Counted from the first letter of the stretch, positions 5,512 through 12,448 are shown. The stretch is DNA of 14,796 nt from JAUSKF01 sp964355005 (GCA_964355005.1 CAYHBX010000019.1:1-14796), one strand, 5' to 3'. Notes: generated by a model not told the origin, from the letters alone. Program-made: numbers and translations.

Positions 5512-8014
5512 ATGACATTATATTTTGACGATCCAAGATTAAAGATGAGTTTGGCCGGCCGTTTCTTGGTCCGGTTNNNNNNNNNNGTTGATAGTTTACG
5601 CCGCTTATGCCGCCTTGATAGTATCGGCGGCGATGTTCCTAGTGGGTGACGTCCCCCAATTACGTTCCGTGGGCGCGTTGCTTGTTCTATTTTTGGTTGA
5701 CCGGTGGCGTATTTCCGGAAGGGCCGAGAAAAAGATACGCCACGATCTAAGCGGCAGGATAAATCTTGCTCAATATCTTTCGCCGGCCGGATTTTCCGCT
5801 TTAGAATTTGCCGCGGACCGGGTTTTATTCTCCGGGGGAAATTTTTATCTATATTTGTTTTCCAGACTTTCCGGCCATCGTCCGATAGAAGAAGCGCTGA
5901 TCCGACTGGACGTGCCGTTAAAAGAATTTTCCGAAAAGATAGACCGGGCATTCGCCAAGACTTCCGATCGGAAGGAGACCAAGGGGGAGATCTTGGATAA
6001 GATTGGAAAACTGGCGCTGTCTGCTTTTAAGAACGCTATTGATAGTAATGGACATCAGATAGAGCCGAGAGATGTTTTTGTCGCTCTATCCGGTTCGGGG
6101 GATTCGGAGGTGTCCGGGATATTTCAATTTTACGGTATTTCCGGAACGGACTTGGAAAACGCGTTGGCAGTCGCGCAATATCGCGCGGTTTTTTCCCGGT
6201 TGCGGCGGCTTCCGGCAAGTTTGGCCGGATTTTTGGGGTCACATAAGAAGATCCGTCATCGGATAATGAACCGCGCCTGGACTTCCCGGCCCACTCCGTT
6301 TTTGGACAAGTTTTCCCGTGATATTACCGACTTGGCGCGTTCGGAAGAGGTGGGATTTTTGATCGGGCACAGAAATGAATATGATCGTCTGGTGGACGTG
6401 CTGTCCCGGCCGGGAAGGCCGAATGTTTTGTTGGTAGGAGAGTCCGGAGCGGGAAAATCCACCTTGGCTGCTCATTTGGCTTTTGAAATAATCCGCGATC
6501 GGGTGCCGGCCCCGCTTTTTGATAAGCGTCTGGTGGAGTTGGAAATCGGAGGGCTGTCGACCGGGGCTAGCGAGGGAGAATTGCGGGAACGCGTTCAGCG
6601 GATCATCAATGAGATTATCGCCGCCGGCAATATTATTTTGTACATTCCCGATATTCATAATCTTTTACGAACTGCCGGTCCGCTGCAGTTGACCGCCGCC
6701 GATATCCTGATACCGGCGATCAAGAGCGACGCTTTTTCAGTTATCGGCGCTACTTATCCGAGAGAATACAAACAATATCTTGAATCAAACGGAGATTTTG
6801 CCGGTAGCTTTGAGATGGTGCGCATGCAAGAGATCAGTGAAGCCGAAGCCGTCCGATATCTGACGTTTAGCGCGCTGATCTTAGAAAAACAGTACCGGAT
6901 CGCTATCACTCACTCGGCTTTGAAACAGGCCGTAGGTTTGGCGATAAAATATTTTCATCAGAAACTTTTGCCGTCCTGCGCCGAAGATTTGCTGAAAGAG
7001 GCCGTAACGGACGCGGTCGGAAATCGGAAAAAGATCATCACCGGCGACGAGGTGATCTCGGTCGCGGAAAAGAAAGTAAATATCCCGATCCGGCAGGCAG
7101 GGAAAGAAGAGGCCGGACATTTGCTGAATTTAGAGAAGACCATTCACGGAAAAATGATCGATCAGGAAGAGGCGGTTAAGGCGGTGGCGAATTCTTTGCG
7201 GGAATATCGGAGCGGATTAAGTCGGAAAGGCGGGCCAATCGCCTCCTTCCTGTTCGTCGGACCAACGGGTGTCGGTAAAACCCAGTTGGCGAAAATTTTG
7301 GCGGAGATCCAGTTCGGTTCGTCCGAGGCGATGGCGCGCCTGGATATGTCGGAATATCAGGAAAAGAACAGCATTAGCCGCCTAATTGGTTCGTCCGACG
7401 GCTCCTCCGGTGGAATACTGACCGACGCTATAGTCGAAAAGCCTTATCGCTTGATCTTGTTGGATGAATTTGAGAAAGCGCATCCTGATATTCTCAATAT
7501 TTTTCTTCAGGTGTTTGATGACGGCCGTCTGACTGACGCGACCGGCAAAACCGTTGATTTTAAAAATACCATCATCATCTGCACCAGCAACGCCCACTCG
7601 GATTTTATCAAGACACAAATCGAGAGCGGCAGCGCGATGAAAACGATCGCGGAGCAGCTGAAGAAAAAACTTTCCGATCATTTCAAGCCGGAATTACTGA
7701 ACCGTTTTTCAGATATCGTGGTTTTCCAACCGCTTTCGCCGGAACACATTCGGCAGATCGCCGGTTTACAACTGGCCGATCTGGCGAAAGATTTGCTGGA
7801 GAGCCGGGGCATTGGTTTATCATTCGGCGACGCTGCTATTAAGGAAATAGCCCGGTTGGGCTATGATCCCGTGGTTGGAGCGCGGCCATTGCGGAATGTG
7901 ATATCGGAAAAAGTTAAAGGTCTGCTGGCGGAGAAGATATTGAAAGGAGAGGTCAAAAAAGGAGATAATATACAGATAGATTTCAGGGACGGCGTGTTCG
8001 GGGCATCAAAGTAA
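5512..8014 (+). CDS. Membrane-anchored ClpC-like protein with two AAA+ modules (interrupted by an N gap)
   Basis: The product has about 830 residues if the ten Ns are removed. The start is the ATG at 5512 (MTLYFDDPRLKM), 4 nt after the previous stop. Order: two membrane helices, a Clp_N-like region (LSPAGFSALEFAADR, and EPRDVFVALSGSGDSEVS at about 6058-6115), AAA+ module 1 with Walker A GESGAGKST (6437-6463), then module 2 with Walker A GPTGVGKT (7259-7282), Walker B LILLDEFEKAHPD (about 7448-7490), sensor-1 TSNA, ELLNRF arginine finger and GARPLR sensor 2. Module 1 is degenerate: Walker B reads YIPDIH rather than IDEIH, and the Arg finger segment reads FAGSF rather than ERRF. Both pore loops (KYRG and GYVG in ClpC) are missing, as is a ClpP-docking (V/L/I)GF loop and a middle domain. 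It is therefore unlikely to be an ordinary ClpP-partner unfoldase; a membrane remodelling or scaffold ATPase is inference. Confidence 0.85.
5577..5586. other. Assembly gap (ten Ns) inside the Clp-like gene
   Basis: Exactly ten Ns, a placeholder length. As written it shifts the frame between the N-terminal 21 codons and the rest of the gene. Any gap length divisible by three, including zero, restores the frame. With zero bases the junction reads CGG TTG TTG ATA and gives a continuous hydrophobic helix (FLVRLLIVYAAYAALIV). The apparent break is thus probably an assembly artefact, not a real frameshift. Confidence 0.9.
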
Positions 8015-8040
8015 CCCACGCCTTCGGCGGGGTAAAAAAT
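8013..8040 (+). terminator. GC-rich hairpin between the Clp-like and MFS genes, possible weak terminator
   Basis: ACCC-A-CGCC pairs with GGCGGGGT (8014-8022 with 8026-8033) around a TTC loop, with one bulged A. It starts at the final base of the stop codon. The downstream stretch is A-rich before the T-run at 8044-8049, so it is not a canonical terminator; it may attenuate or stabilise the upstream mRNA end. Confidence 0.3.
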
Positions 8041-8049
8041 AAATTTTTT

Positions 8050-8685
8050 ATGTTCAAGAATATAAATCCAATAGTAAAAATCTTCGTCATCGCCGATTTT
8101 TTCTATAACGCCGCTTTCGCGTCTTTCGCTCCGGTCTTTGCCATTTTTATTACCGGGCAGATCGTCGGCGGCTCGGCCAGCGTAGCCGGTTTCGCGACCG
8201 CGACTTTTTGGGTGGTGAAGTCTATATTTCAGCTTCCCGTGGCGAGATTCCTTGATCGGACAGATGGAGAAAAAGATGATTTCTGGGCGATGTGGGCCGG
8301 ATATTTTTTCACCGGTTTTATTCCGCTGGCTTATATTTTCGTCAACGAACCCTGGCATCTATATGTCATTCAGGGAGTTTACGGATTTTTAATGGCTTGG
8401 CTGGTCCCTGCCTGGTACTCCATCTTTACCCGGCACGTGGATAAGTGGCGCATTAGTTTTGAGTGGAGCTTGGAGAGCGTATTTTCGGTTGGCATGGCTA
8501 CCGCCGGGGCGGCGGCGCTTGGTGGTTATCTGGTGGACAAATTCGGTTTTGAATTATTGTTCCTAATCTCCGGACTGACCGCGATAGGCGCTTCTTTTTT
8601 GGTCCTCCTAGTAAAAAAGCATTTGATATCCGGCAGAGGACCGCAGGAAAGAGTGTCGCCGGAGAAGCGCCACGAACAGCGCTAA
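8050..8685 (+). CDS. MFS-type transporter, half size (about six helices)
   Basis: A 211-residue membrane protein with about six hydrophobic helices. The features fit one half of a Major Facilitator: an N-terminal helix with ADFFYNAAFASFAPVFAIFI, the helix 2-3 loop ARFLDRTDGEKDD (like the GxLaDRxGRR signature loop), a helix with QGVYGFLMAWLVPAWYSIF, and GGYLVDKFGFELLFLISG at the end. Usual MFS proteins have 12 helices and about 400 residues, so this would work as a dimer or in a non-transport role. No frame remnant of a second half follows; the next gene starts 17 nt later. The tail (HLISGRGPQERVSPEKRHEQR) is charged and cytosolic. No ribosome-binding site is visible before the ATG; the substrate is unknown. 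Confidence 0.7.
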   Translation: MFKNINPIVKIFVIADFFYNAAFASFAPVFAIFITGQIVGGSASVAGFATATFWVVKSIFQLPVARFLDRTDGEKDDFWAMWAGYFFTGFIPLAYIFVNEPWHLYVIQGVYGFLMAWLVPAWYSIFTRHVDKWRISFEWSLESVFSVGMATAGAAALGGYLVDKFGFELLFLISGLTAIGASFLVLLVKKHLISGRGPQERVSPEKRHEQR

Positions 8686-8702
8686 GGGACTCCTCCTGCA
8701 GC

Positions 8703-10427
8703 ATGGATAATCCAGAAATAGCGAAGATATTTTATGAGATTGGGGAATATTTAGACATGCAGGGCGTGGCTTTCAAGCCGCGCGCTTATGAAAAGGTGGC
8801 CCAGACCATAGAATCGCTCCAACAGCAGGTTTCCGAGATATACAGAAAAGGCGGACTGAAAGCCGTGGAAGATATTCCCGGCGTAGGTATCTCTATTGCC
8901 GAAAAGATAGAGGAGTTGCTGAAGACCGGGAAATTAAAATATTACGAAGAGCTGAAAAAGAAAACACCAGTGGATCTGTTGGAGCTGACGCGCGTTGAGG
9001 GACTTGGACCAAAAAAAATAAAGATCCTTTATCAGAAATTAAAGATCAGGAATGCCGCCGATCTTGAACGAGCGGCGAGGGCGGGGAAGATCGGTAAGTT
9101 GGCCGGCTTCGGTCCGAAGAGTGAGGAGAATATTTTGAAAGGAGTGGAATTTCTGAAAAAAGACAGCGGGCGTTTTTTGCTGGGTCTTATTTTTGGCGAC
9201 GTAAGGGCGATAGAAGAGCGGTTGCGGAAAATAAAAGGCGTAAAAAAGGCAAAGGTGGCCGGATCGGTCCGGCGACGCAAAGAAACCGTAGGCGATGCTG
9301 ATATTTTGGTGGTCTCCGACAAGTCCGGCCCGGTCATGGATTATTTTGTCTCCATGTCCGAAGTAGCCCGAGTTTACGCGCACGGTGATACTAAATCGGC
9401 GGTGAAACTGAAGAACGGACTGGACGTTGACGTCCGGGTGGTTCCGGAGGAGTCCTATGGCTCGGCATTGGCATATTTTACCGGCTCTAAAGACCACAAT
9501 GTATTTTTGCGCCAGCTGGCTATTAAAAAAGGGTTGAAGCTTAGTGAGTACGGTTTGTTCCGCGGTGATAAGCAAATTGCCGGGAGGACCGAAGAGGGGA
9601 TATATAAAGCTTTGGGGATGGATTATATTGAGCCGGAGATGCGGGAGATGCGTGGCGAAATTGAATTAGCCCAGAAACACAAGCTGCCTAAATTGATTGG
9701 CTACCACGAACTAAAAGGCGATCTACAGGTGCAGACTAACTGGACCGATGGCGCTAAATCCATAGAAGAGATGGCGATAGCGGCGGCAAAAACAGGGCTG
9801 GAGTATATCGCGGTAACCGATCACACTAAGCGGTTAGCGATGACGCACGGCTTGGATGAGCGCCGGCTCGTCCAGCAGATGAAGGAAGTAGACGCGGTAA
9901 ACCGCAAGTTAAAAGCTAAAGGGTTAAAGTTTAAAGTTTTGAAAGGGACGGAGTGTGACATTCTTAAAGACGGAAATTTGGATTTGCCCGATGAAATTTT
10001 GAAACAACTGGACGTTGTTGGGGTCTCGGTTCATTCGTTTTTTGATCTATCCCGGGAGGAACAGACGGCACGCGTCATTAAAGCGATGCGTAATCCGCAT
10101 GCTGACATTCTTTTTCATCCCACCGGGCGGCTGATCCAACGGCGGGAGCCGTACGAAATAGATATGGGAGATGTAATGACGGCGGCAAAAGCTACCGGCA
10201 CAATCCTTGAGATCAACGGGTCGCCAGACCGTCTGGATCTGAAAGATGAATATATCCGGAAATGCGTGGAGTTGGGGATAAAGATGGCTATTGACTCGGA
10301 TTCTCACAACGACTCCCATTTCGCTTTTACCGGATTCGGGATCGCCCAGGCGAGACGCGGGTGGGCCGCCAAGAGTGATATAATTAACGCGTGGCCAGCT
10401 GAAAAAATGCTTGGCTTTCTCAAATGA
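8703..10427 (+). CDS. polX: DNA polymerase X family protein with PHP domain (PolX)
   Basis: A 574-residue protein of the usual PolX length, with three parts. Residues 1-150 hold the 8-kDa-like helix-hairpin-helix region (EDIPGVGISIAEKI, then EGLGPKKIKILYQKL). Residues about 155-320 form the polymerase-beta palm, with GSVRRRKETVGDADIL providing the paired Asp residues, LDVDVRVV the third, and the YFTGSKDHN segment. Residues about 335-574 form a C-terminal PHP phosphoesterase domain with VTDH (371-374), GTECDIL, SVHSFF, HPTGR and DSDSH. PolX fills short gaps in base-excision repair, and the PHP domain gives 3'-5' exonuclease or AP endonuclease activity. One metal ligand is altered: where bacterial PolX reads GDLQVHS, this reads GDLQVQT, with Gln at 344. 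It pairs functionally with the uracil-DNA glycosylase at 4550. Its stop overlaps the DedA start as ATGA. Confidence 0.92.
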   Translation: MDNPEIAKIFYEIGEYLDMQGVAFKPRAYEKVAQTIESLQQQVSEIYRKGGLKAVEDIPGVGISIAEKIEELLKTGKLKYYEELKKKTPVDLLELTRVEGLGPKKIKILYQKLKIRNAADLERAARAGKIGKLAGFGPKSEENILKGVEFLKKDSGRFLLGLIFGDVRAIEERLRKIKGVKKAKVAGSVRRRKETVGDADILVVSDKSGPVMDYFVSMSEVARVYAHGDTKSAVKLKNGLDVDVRVVPEESYGSALAYFTGSKDHNVFLRQLAIKKGLKLSEYGLFRGDKQIAGRTEEGIYKALGMDYIEPEMREMRGEIELAQKHKLPKLIGYHELKGDLQVQTNWTDGAKSIEEMAIAAAKTGLEYIAVTDHTKRLAMTHGLDERRLVQQMKEVDAVNRKLKAKGLKFKVLKGTECDILKDGNLDLPDEILKQLDVVGVSVHSFFDLSREEQTARVIKAMRNPHADILFHPTGRLIQRREPYEIDMGDVMTAAKATGTILEINGSPDRLDLKDEYIRKCVELGIKMAIDSDSHNDSHFAFTGFGIAQARRGWAAKSDIINAWPAEKMLGFLK

Positions 10428-11053
10428 TAGAAGGAGGATTCCTTGGTTTTGTAAATGAATACGGCTATCTGGCCGTTTTTCTGCTGGTCTTTATTCAGGA
10501 GATCGGCATTCCGACCATTCCTAACGAACTGGTGCTGATTTTTGCCGGCGCTTTGACGACGATCGGCGGTTTGGATTATTGGGTGATGTTCTGGACGACG
10601 GTGGCGGCGGACGTTACGGGTACTAGTCTATTATTTTTCATATTTTATTTCTTTGAGAAAAAAATAATGGAACGGATCCCCAAGTGGATACCGATAAATC
10701 AATACCTGGACAAGGTCAAAGGAATGATCGAAAGGCACGACCGGTGGGCGATCCTGATCGGCCGGATGATGCCTTATGGACGGGGTTACGTGTCGGCCGC
10801 GGCGGGAATTCTGAATATTTCCTACCGCGTATTTTTGCCGATGGTCTTCATTTCGGCGGTCGTCTGGACCGGCGGTTATGTAACTTTAGGTCATTTTCTC
10901 GGCTATCAGTGGCAAAAAGTGGCTGATTTTATTGCCGGCTATCAGTGGCTGATATTGGTCGCCTTTGTTCTGATTGTGATAGCATGGGTATATATTCACC
11001 ATCGTAAAAAGAAACATCTAGATGTCCAAACCCCAGACCAGCATCAGCAATAA
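10424..11053 (+). CDS. DedA/VTT-family membrane protein
   Basis: The 209-residue protein has about five membrane-embedded segments and the DedA (SNARE-associated/VTT) layout. The N-terminal QEIGIPTIPNELVLIFAGAL corresponds to the re-entrant E-x-G-x-P-x-P loop. The central GRMMPYGRGYVSAAAGILN is the conserved G-R-x3-P-x2-R-x11-G segment. The last helix ends in a basic tail, VYIHHRKKKHLDVQ. Family members flip or transport undecaprenyl phosphate and other phospholipids and support membrane homeostasis. The start ATG overlaps the polX stop by four bases (ATGA), so translation is coupled. An AAGGAGG occurs just inside the gene (10431-10437) but no in-frame start follows it. The 3' end overlaps the Nudix gene by 32 nt. 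Confidence 0.85.
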   Translation: MIEGGFLGFVNEYGYLAVFLLVFIQEIGIPTIPNELVLIFAGALTTIGGLDYWVMFWTTVAADVTGTSLLFFIFYFFEKKIMERIPKWIPINQYLDKVKGMIERHDRWAILIGRMMPYGRGYVSAAAGILNISYRVFLPMVFISAVVWTGGYVTLGHFLGYQWQKVADFIAGYQWLILVAFVLIVIAWVYIHHRKKKHLDVQTPDQHQQ

Positions 11054-11522
11054 GAAAATAATTTCGGCGGGAATTATTATTTTCCGGAAAACCCGTGAGG
11101 GATATAAATTTCTTCTGCTTTACCACGGAAGAAATTACTGGAATTTTCCGAAGGGGAAATTAGAAGCGTCGGAGCGGAGTTGGCAGGCGGCGTTGCGCGA
11201 AGTGAAAGAGGAAACGGGTCTTAAACAGACGGAGCTGAAGTTCGCGGAAAATTTTAAAGCGTATGAAAGATTTTTTTTAAGTCGCGGGAAAGAAAAGATC
11301 TTAAAGATAGTCATTTTGTATCTGGCGGAGACCCGCCAGCCGAACATTACGGTTTCCTTTGAACACGAAGGATATGCTTGGTTCACTTTCGCGGAAGCGA
11401 AGAAAGTTTTGATGCATTATCACGATAATATTAAGATACTCACGACCGCGTATGACTTTTTGAAGAAAAGTATGCCACGCGTGAAGCCGCACAGCACTCT
11501 TCCGCCGCTGTCATCAAAATGA
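11022..11522 (+). CDS. Nudix hydrolase, bis(5'-nucleosyl)-tetraphosphatase-like
   Basis: A 166-residue protein with a perfect Nudix box, G45-x5-E51-x7-R59-E-V-K-E-E-T-G-L67. All metal-coordinating glutamates (E60, E63, E64) are present. The preceding segment GIIIFRK...FLLLYHGRNYWNFPKGK is typical of the Ap4A-hydrolase (NUDT2/RppH-like) branch, with Trp-x-Phe-Pro-Lys-Gly before the box. It likely cleaves dinucleoside polyphosphates or 5'-capped nucleotides in the cytosol. The final 25 residues are polar and probably disordered. The ATG at 11022 lies within the DedA gene, so the three genes polX, dedA and nudix form one overlapping run that ends at the bidirectional terminator. Substrate assignment is from family likeness only. 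Confidence 0.88.
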   Translation: MSKPQTSISNKKIISAGIIIFRKTREGYKFLLLYHGRNYWNFPKGKLEASERSWQAALREVKEETGLKQTELKFAENFKAYERFFLSRGKEKILKIVILYLAETRQPNITVSFEHEGYAWFTFAEAKKVLMHYHDNIKILTTAYDFLKKSMPRVKPHSTLPPLSSK

Positions 11523-11547
11523 AAAACCGGCTTTAGGCCGGTTTTTC
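11521..11547. terminator. Bidirectional rho-independent terminator between Nudix (+) and rplT (-)
   Basis: A perfect 11-bp stem GAAAAACCGGC/GCCGGTTTTTC (11521-11531 with 11537-11547) with loop TTTAG. It has A-runs and T-runs on both flanks, so it works in both directions. The stem begins inside the TGA stop of the Nudix gene and ends 12 nt before the rplT stop. Confidence 0.92.
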
Positions 11548-11559
11548 ATTGTCAGCGAT

Positions 11560-11907
11560 CTATTTACTTAACGATTCAATGACTGTTTTGAAAATCTTCG
11601 GTTCGTTTTCAGCTAGTTCAGCGAGGATCTTGCGATCCAGTTTTACGTTGGCTTTCTTGAGGGCGCCGATCAGTCGGCTGTAGCTCATTCCTAACGGTTT
11701 ACTGGCGGCGCTGATCTTGACGTTCCAAAGCGAACGAAAATCGCGCTTTCTTTGTTTGCGTCCGCGAAAAGCATGAGTCCAGGCGTGTAGTAGGGCCTCT
11801 TTAGCGGCCGCTTCTTTAGCTTTCCTGCCCCAACGAAAACCCTTCGTGTATTTCAGAAGGGCCTTTCTTTTCTTGTGGGCAATTGTGCCTCTCTTTACTC
11901 TGGACAT
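11560..11907 (-). CDS. rplT: Large ribosomal subunit protein bL20
   Basis: The 115-residue protein is basic throughout and the usual length for bL20. It starts MSRVKRGTIAHKKRKALLKY, which carries the VKRG...RRK pattern of the long N-terminal tail that threads into 23S rRNA during early 50S assembly. The globular half shows AFRGRKQRKRDFRSLWNVKI, then GMSYSRLIGALKKANVKLDR and LAELAENEPKIFKTVIE. It is the last gene of infC-rpmI-rplT; its ATG is 6 nt after the rpmI stop. In other bacteria bL20 represses this operon by binding the mRNA upstream of rpmI; whether it does so here is unknown. Confidence 0.97.
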   Translation of the reverse strand: MSRVKRGTIAHKKRKALLKYTKGFRWGRKAKEAAAKEALLHAWTHAFRGRKQRKRDFRSLWNVKISAASKPLGMSYSRLIGALKKANVKLDRKILAELAENEPKIFKTVIESLSK

Positions 11908-11913
11908 AGTTGT

Positions 11914-12087
11914 TTAAAAATACTTCTTAAAAGCCCGCAAGTCAACTGTCGCCAGGACGTGATCTTTTTTACGGGAAAGACGGCGGCCCGCCTTTTTGGC
12001 CTTAAAATGATTGATTCCCATCGGCCGGCGGATCAGTTTGCCGGTGCCGGTGATTTTAATTCTTTGGGTTATGCTGTTGTTTGCCAT
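11914..12087 (-). CDS. rpmI: Large ribosomal subunit protein bL35, short lineage variant
   Basis: A 57-residue basic protein that lies between infC and rplT, as bL35 does. It reads MANNSITQRIKITGTGKLI, followed by RRPMGINHFKAKKAGRRLSR and KKDHVLATVDLRAFKKYF. The (K)R-x-K-x-T-G-x-GK-L segment, the His-Phe-x-AKK and the basic middle match bL35. The N-terminal MPK-x-KTHK box of classical bL35 is replaced by MANNSIT and is about four residues shorter; the frame upstream holds no other start before a TAG. The usual length is about 64. The start codon sits beside a strong hairpin (12090-12128). The stop TAA precedes the rplT ATG by 6 nt. Confidence 0.85.
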   Translation of the reverse strand: MANNSITQRIKITGTGKLIRRPMGINHFKAKKAGRRLSRKKDHVLATVDLRAFKKYF

Positions 12088-12089
12088 GC

Positions 12090-12128
12090 CATTGTTGTCT
12101 CCGAGTATGCCGAGGAGCTACAACAATG
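12090..12128 (-). promoter_or_regulatory. Hairpin immediately upstream of the rpmI start codon
   Basis: In the - strand mRNA, CATTGTTGT pairs with ACAACAATG (9 bp; 12120-12128 with 12090-12098). CTCC continues the stem with GGAG (12114-12117 with 12099-12102) after a 2-nt bulge, closing an 11-nt loop. The stem ends 2 nt before the rpmI ATG at 12087, so it could mask the translation start. In other bacteria the bL20 repressor site lies near this place; a link is inference only. It may also belong to the adjacent inserted cassette. Confidence 0.5.
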
Positions 12129-12131
12129 AGC

Positions 12132-12404
12132 ACCCCGCACCTTAGAGAAATTATTATATTAAACTATTTGATATACGACGTTTTAGCTGTTTATAGGCGT
12201 TGCCAAACTGCTTTAATGCTATCTCACGGAGTATAGCGTCTTTTTTAGATTTGTAAACCTCACAATAAATAATTTCGAAATCGGGTTTACTTGTTTTGTG
12301 TTCCGTTATGCGACGCTTCAGGTCCGCAGTCTGGCCGATATACATTTCCGAATTACTATGTCTGGCTAAATAAACGTAATGCATAATTTCTAAAGGTGCG
12401 GGGT
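12132..12404 (-). mobile_element. GIY-YIG cassette bounded by 22-bp inverted repeats, inserted between infC and rpmI
   Basis: The left end (12132-12154) starts ACCCCGCACCTTAGAG and the right end (12383-12404) is its inverse complement apart from one indel and one mismatch, ending AAGGTGCGGGGT. The repeats fit the enclosed open reading frame exactly: the left repeat touches the TAA stop (12154-12156) and the right one overlaps the ATG (12384-12382). The unit of 273 bp is therefore little more than one nuclease gene with palindromic ends. The infC-rpmI order is otherwise conserved, and the DNA inside is more AT-rich than its neighbours. No clear target duplication is seen at the edges. Movement is inferred from structure; a second copy elsewhere would prove it. 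Confidence 0.65.
12154..12384 (-). CDS. Small single-domain GIY-YIG endonuclease
   Basis: A 76-residue protein that is just one GIY-YIG nuclease domain. The GIY position reads Y3-V4-Y5 and the YIG position Y15-I16-G17. The catalytic arginine region is DLKRRITEH (R24/R25) and the metal-binding glutamate is E54 in AILREIALKQFG, followed by N62. Such UPF0213/YhbQ-like domains nick DNA using one metal ion; free-standing relatives act as homing or repair nucleases. The ATG at 12384 was chosen because the domain starts immediately (MHYVYLARHSN); an in-frame TTG at 12420 would add 12 residues and read through the inverted repeat. No ribosome-binding site is visible. It is transcribed with the translation operon and sits inside near-perfect inverted repeats. 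Confidence 0.85.
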   Translation of the reverse strand: MHYVYLARHSNSEMYIGQTADLKRRITEHKTSKPDFEIIYCEVYKSKKDAILREIALKQFGNAYKQLKRRISNSLI

Positions 12405-12448
12405 AAGGTTTTGCCGCCAATCATGCTACGCATTCTTGGGCAAAGCCC

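Noticed and set aside
5512..5590. Genuine frameshift or pseudogene in the Clp-like gene
   Set aside because: The break coincides exactly with ten placeholder Ns, and removing them restores the frame and a membrane helix.
5418..5951. 177-codon - strand frame spanning the Ns
   Set aside because: It reads through undefined bases and is antisense to the membrane module; its translation has no domain.
10431..10437. AAGGAGG just inside dedA as a ribosome-binding site
   Set aside because: No in-frame start codon lies at a usable distance downstream, so it is probably a coincidence of Glu-Gly-Gly codons.
12438..12448. GGGC-AAA-GCCC hairpin after infC as a terminator
   Set aside because: The stem is only 4 bp and no T-run follows on the - strand, so it is unlikely to stop transcription.
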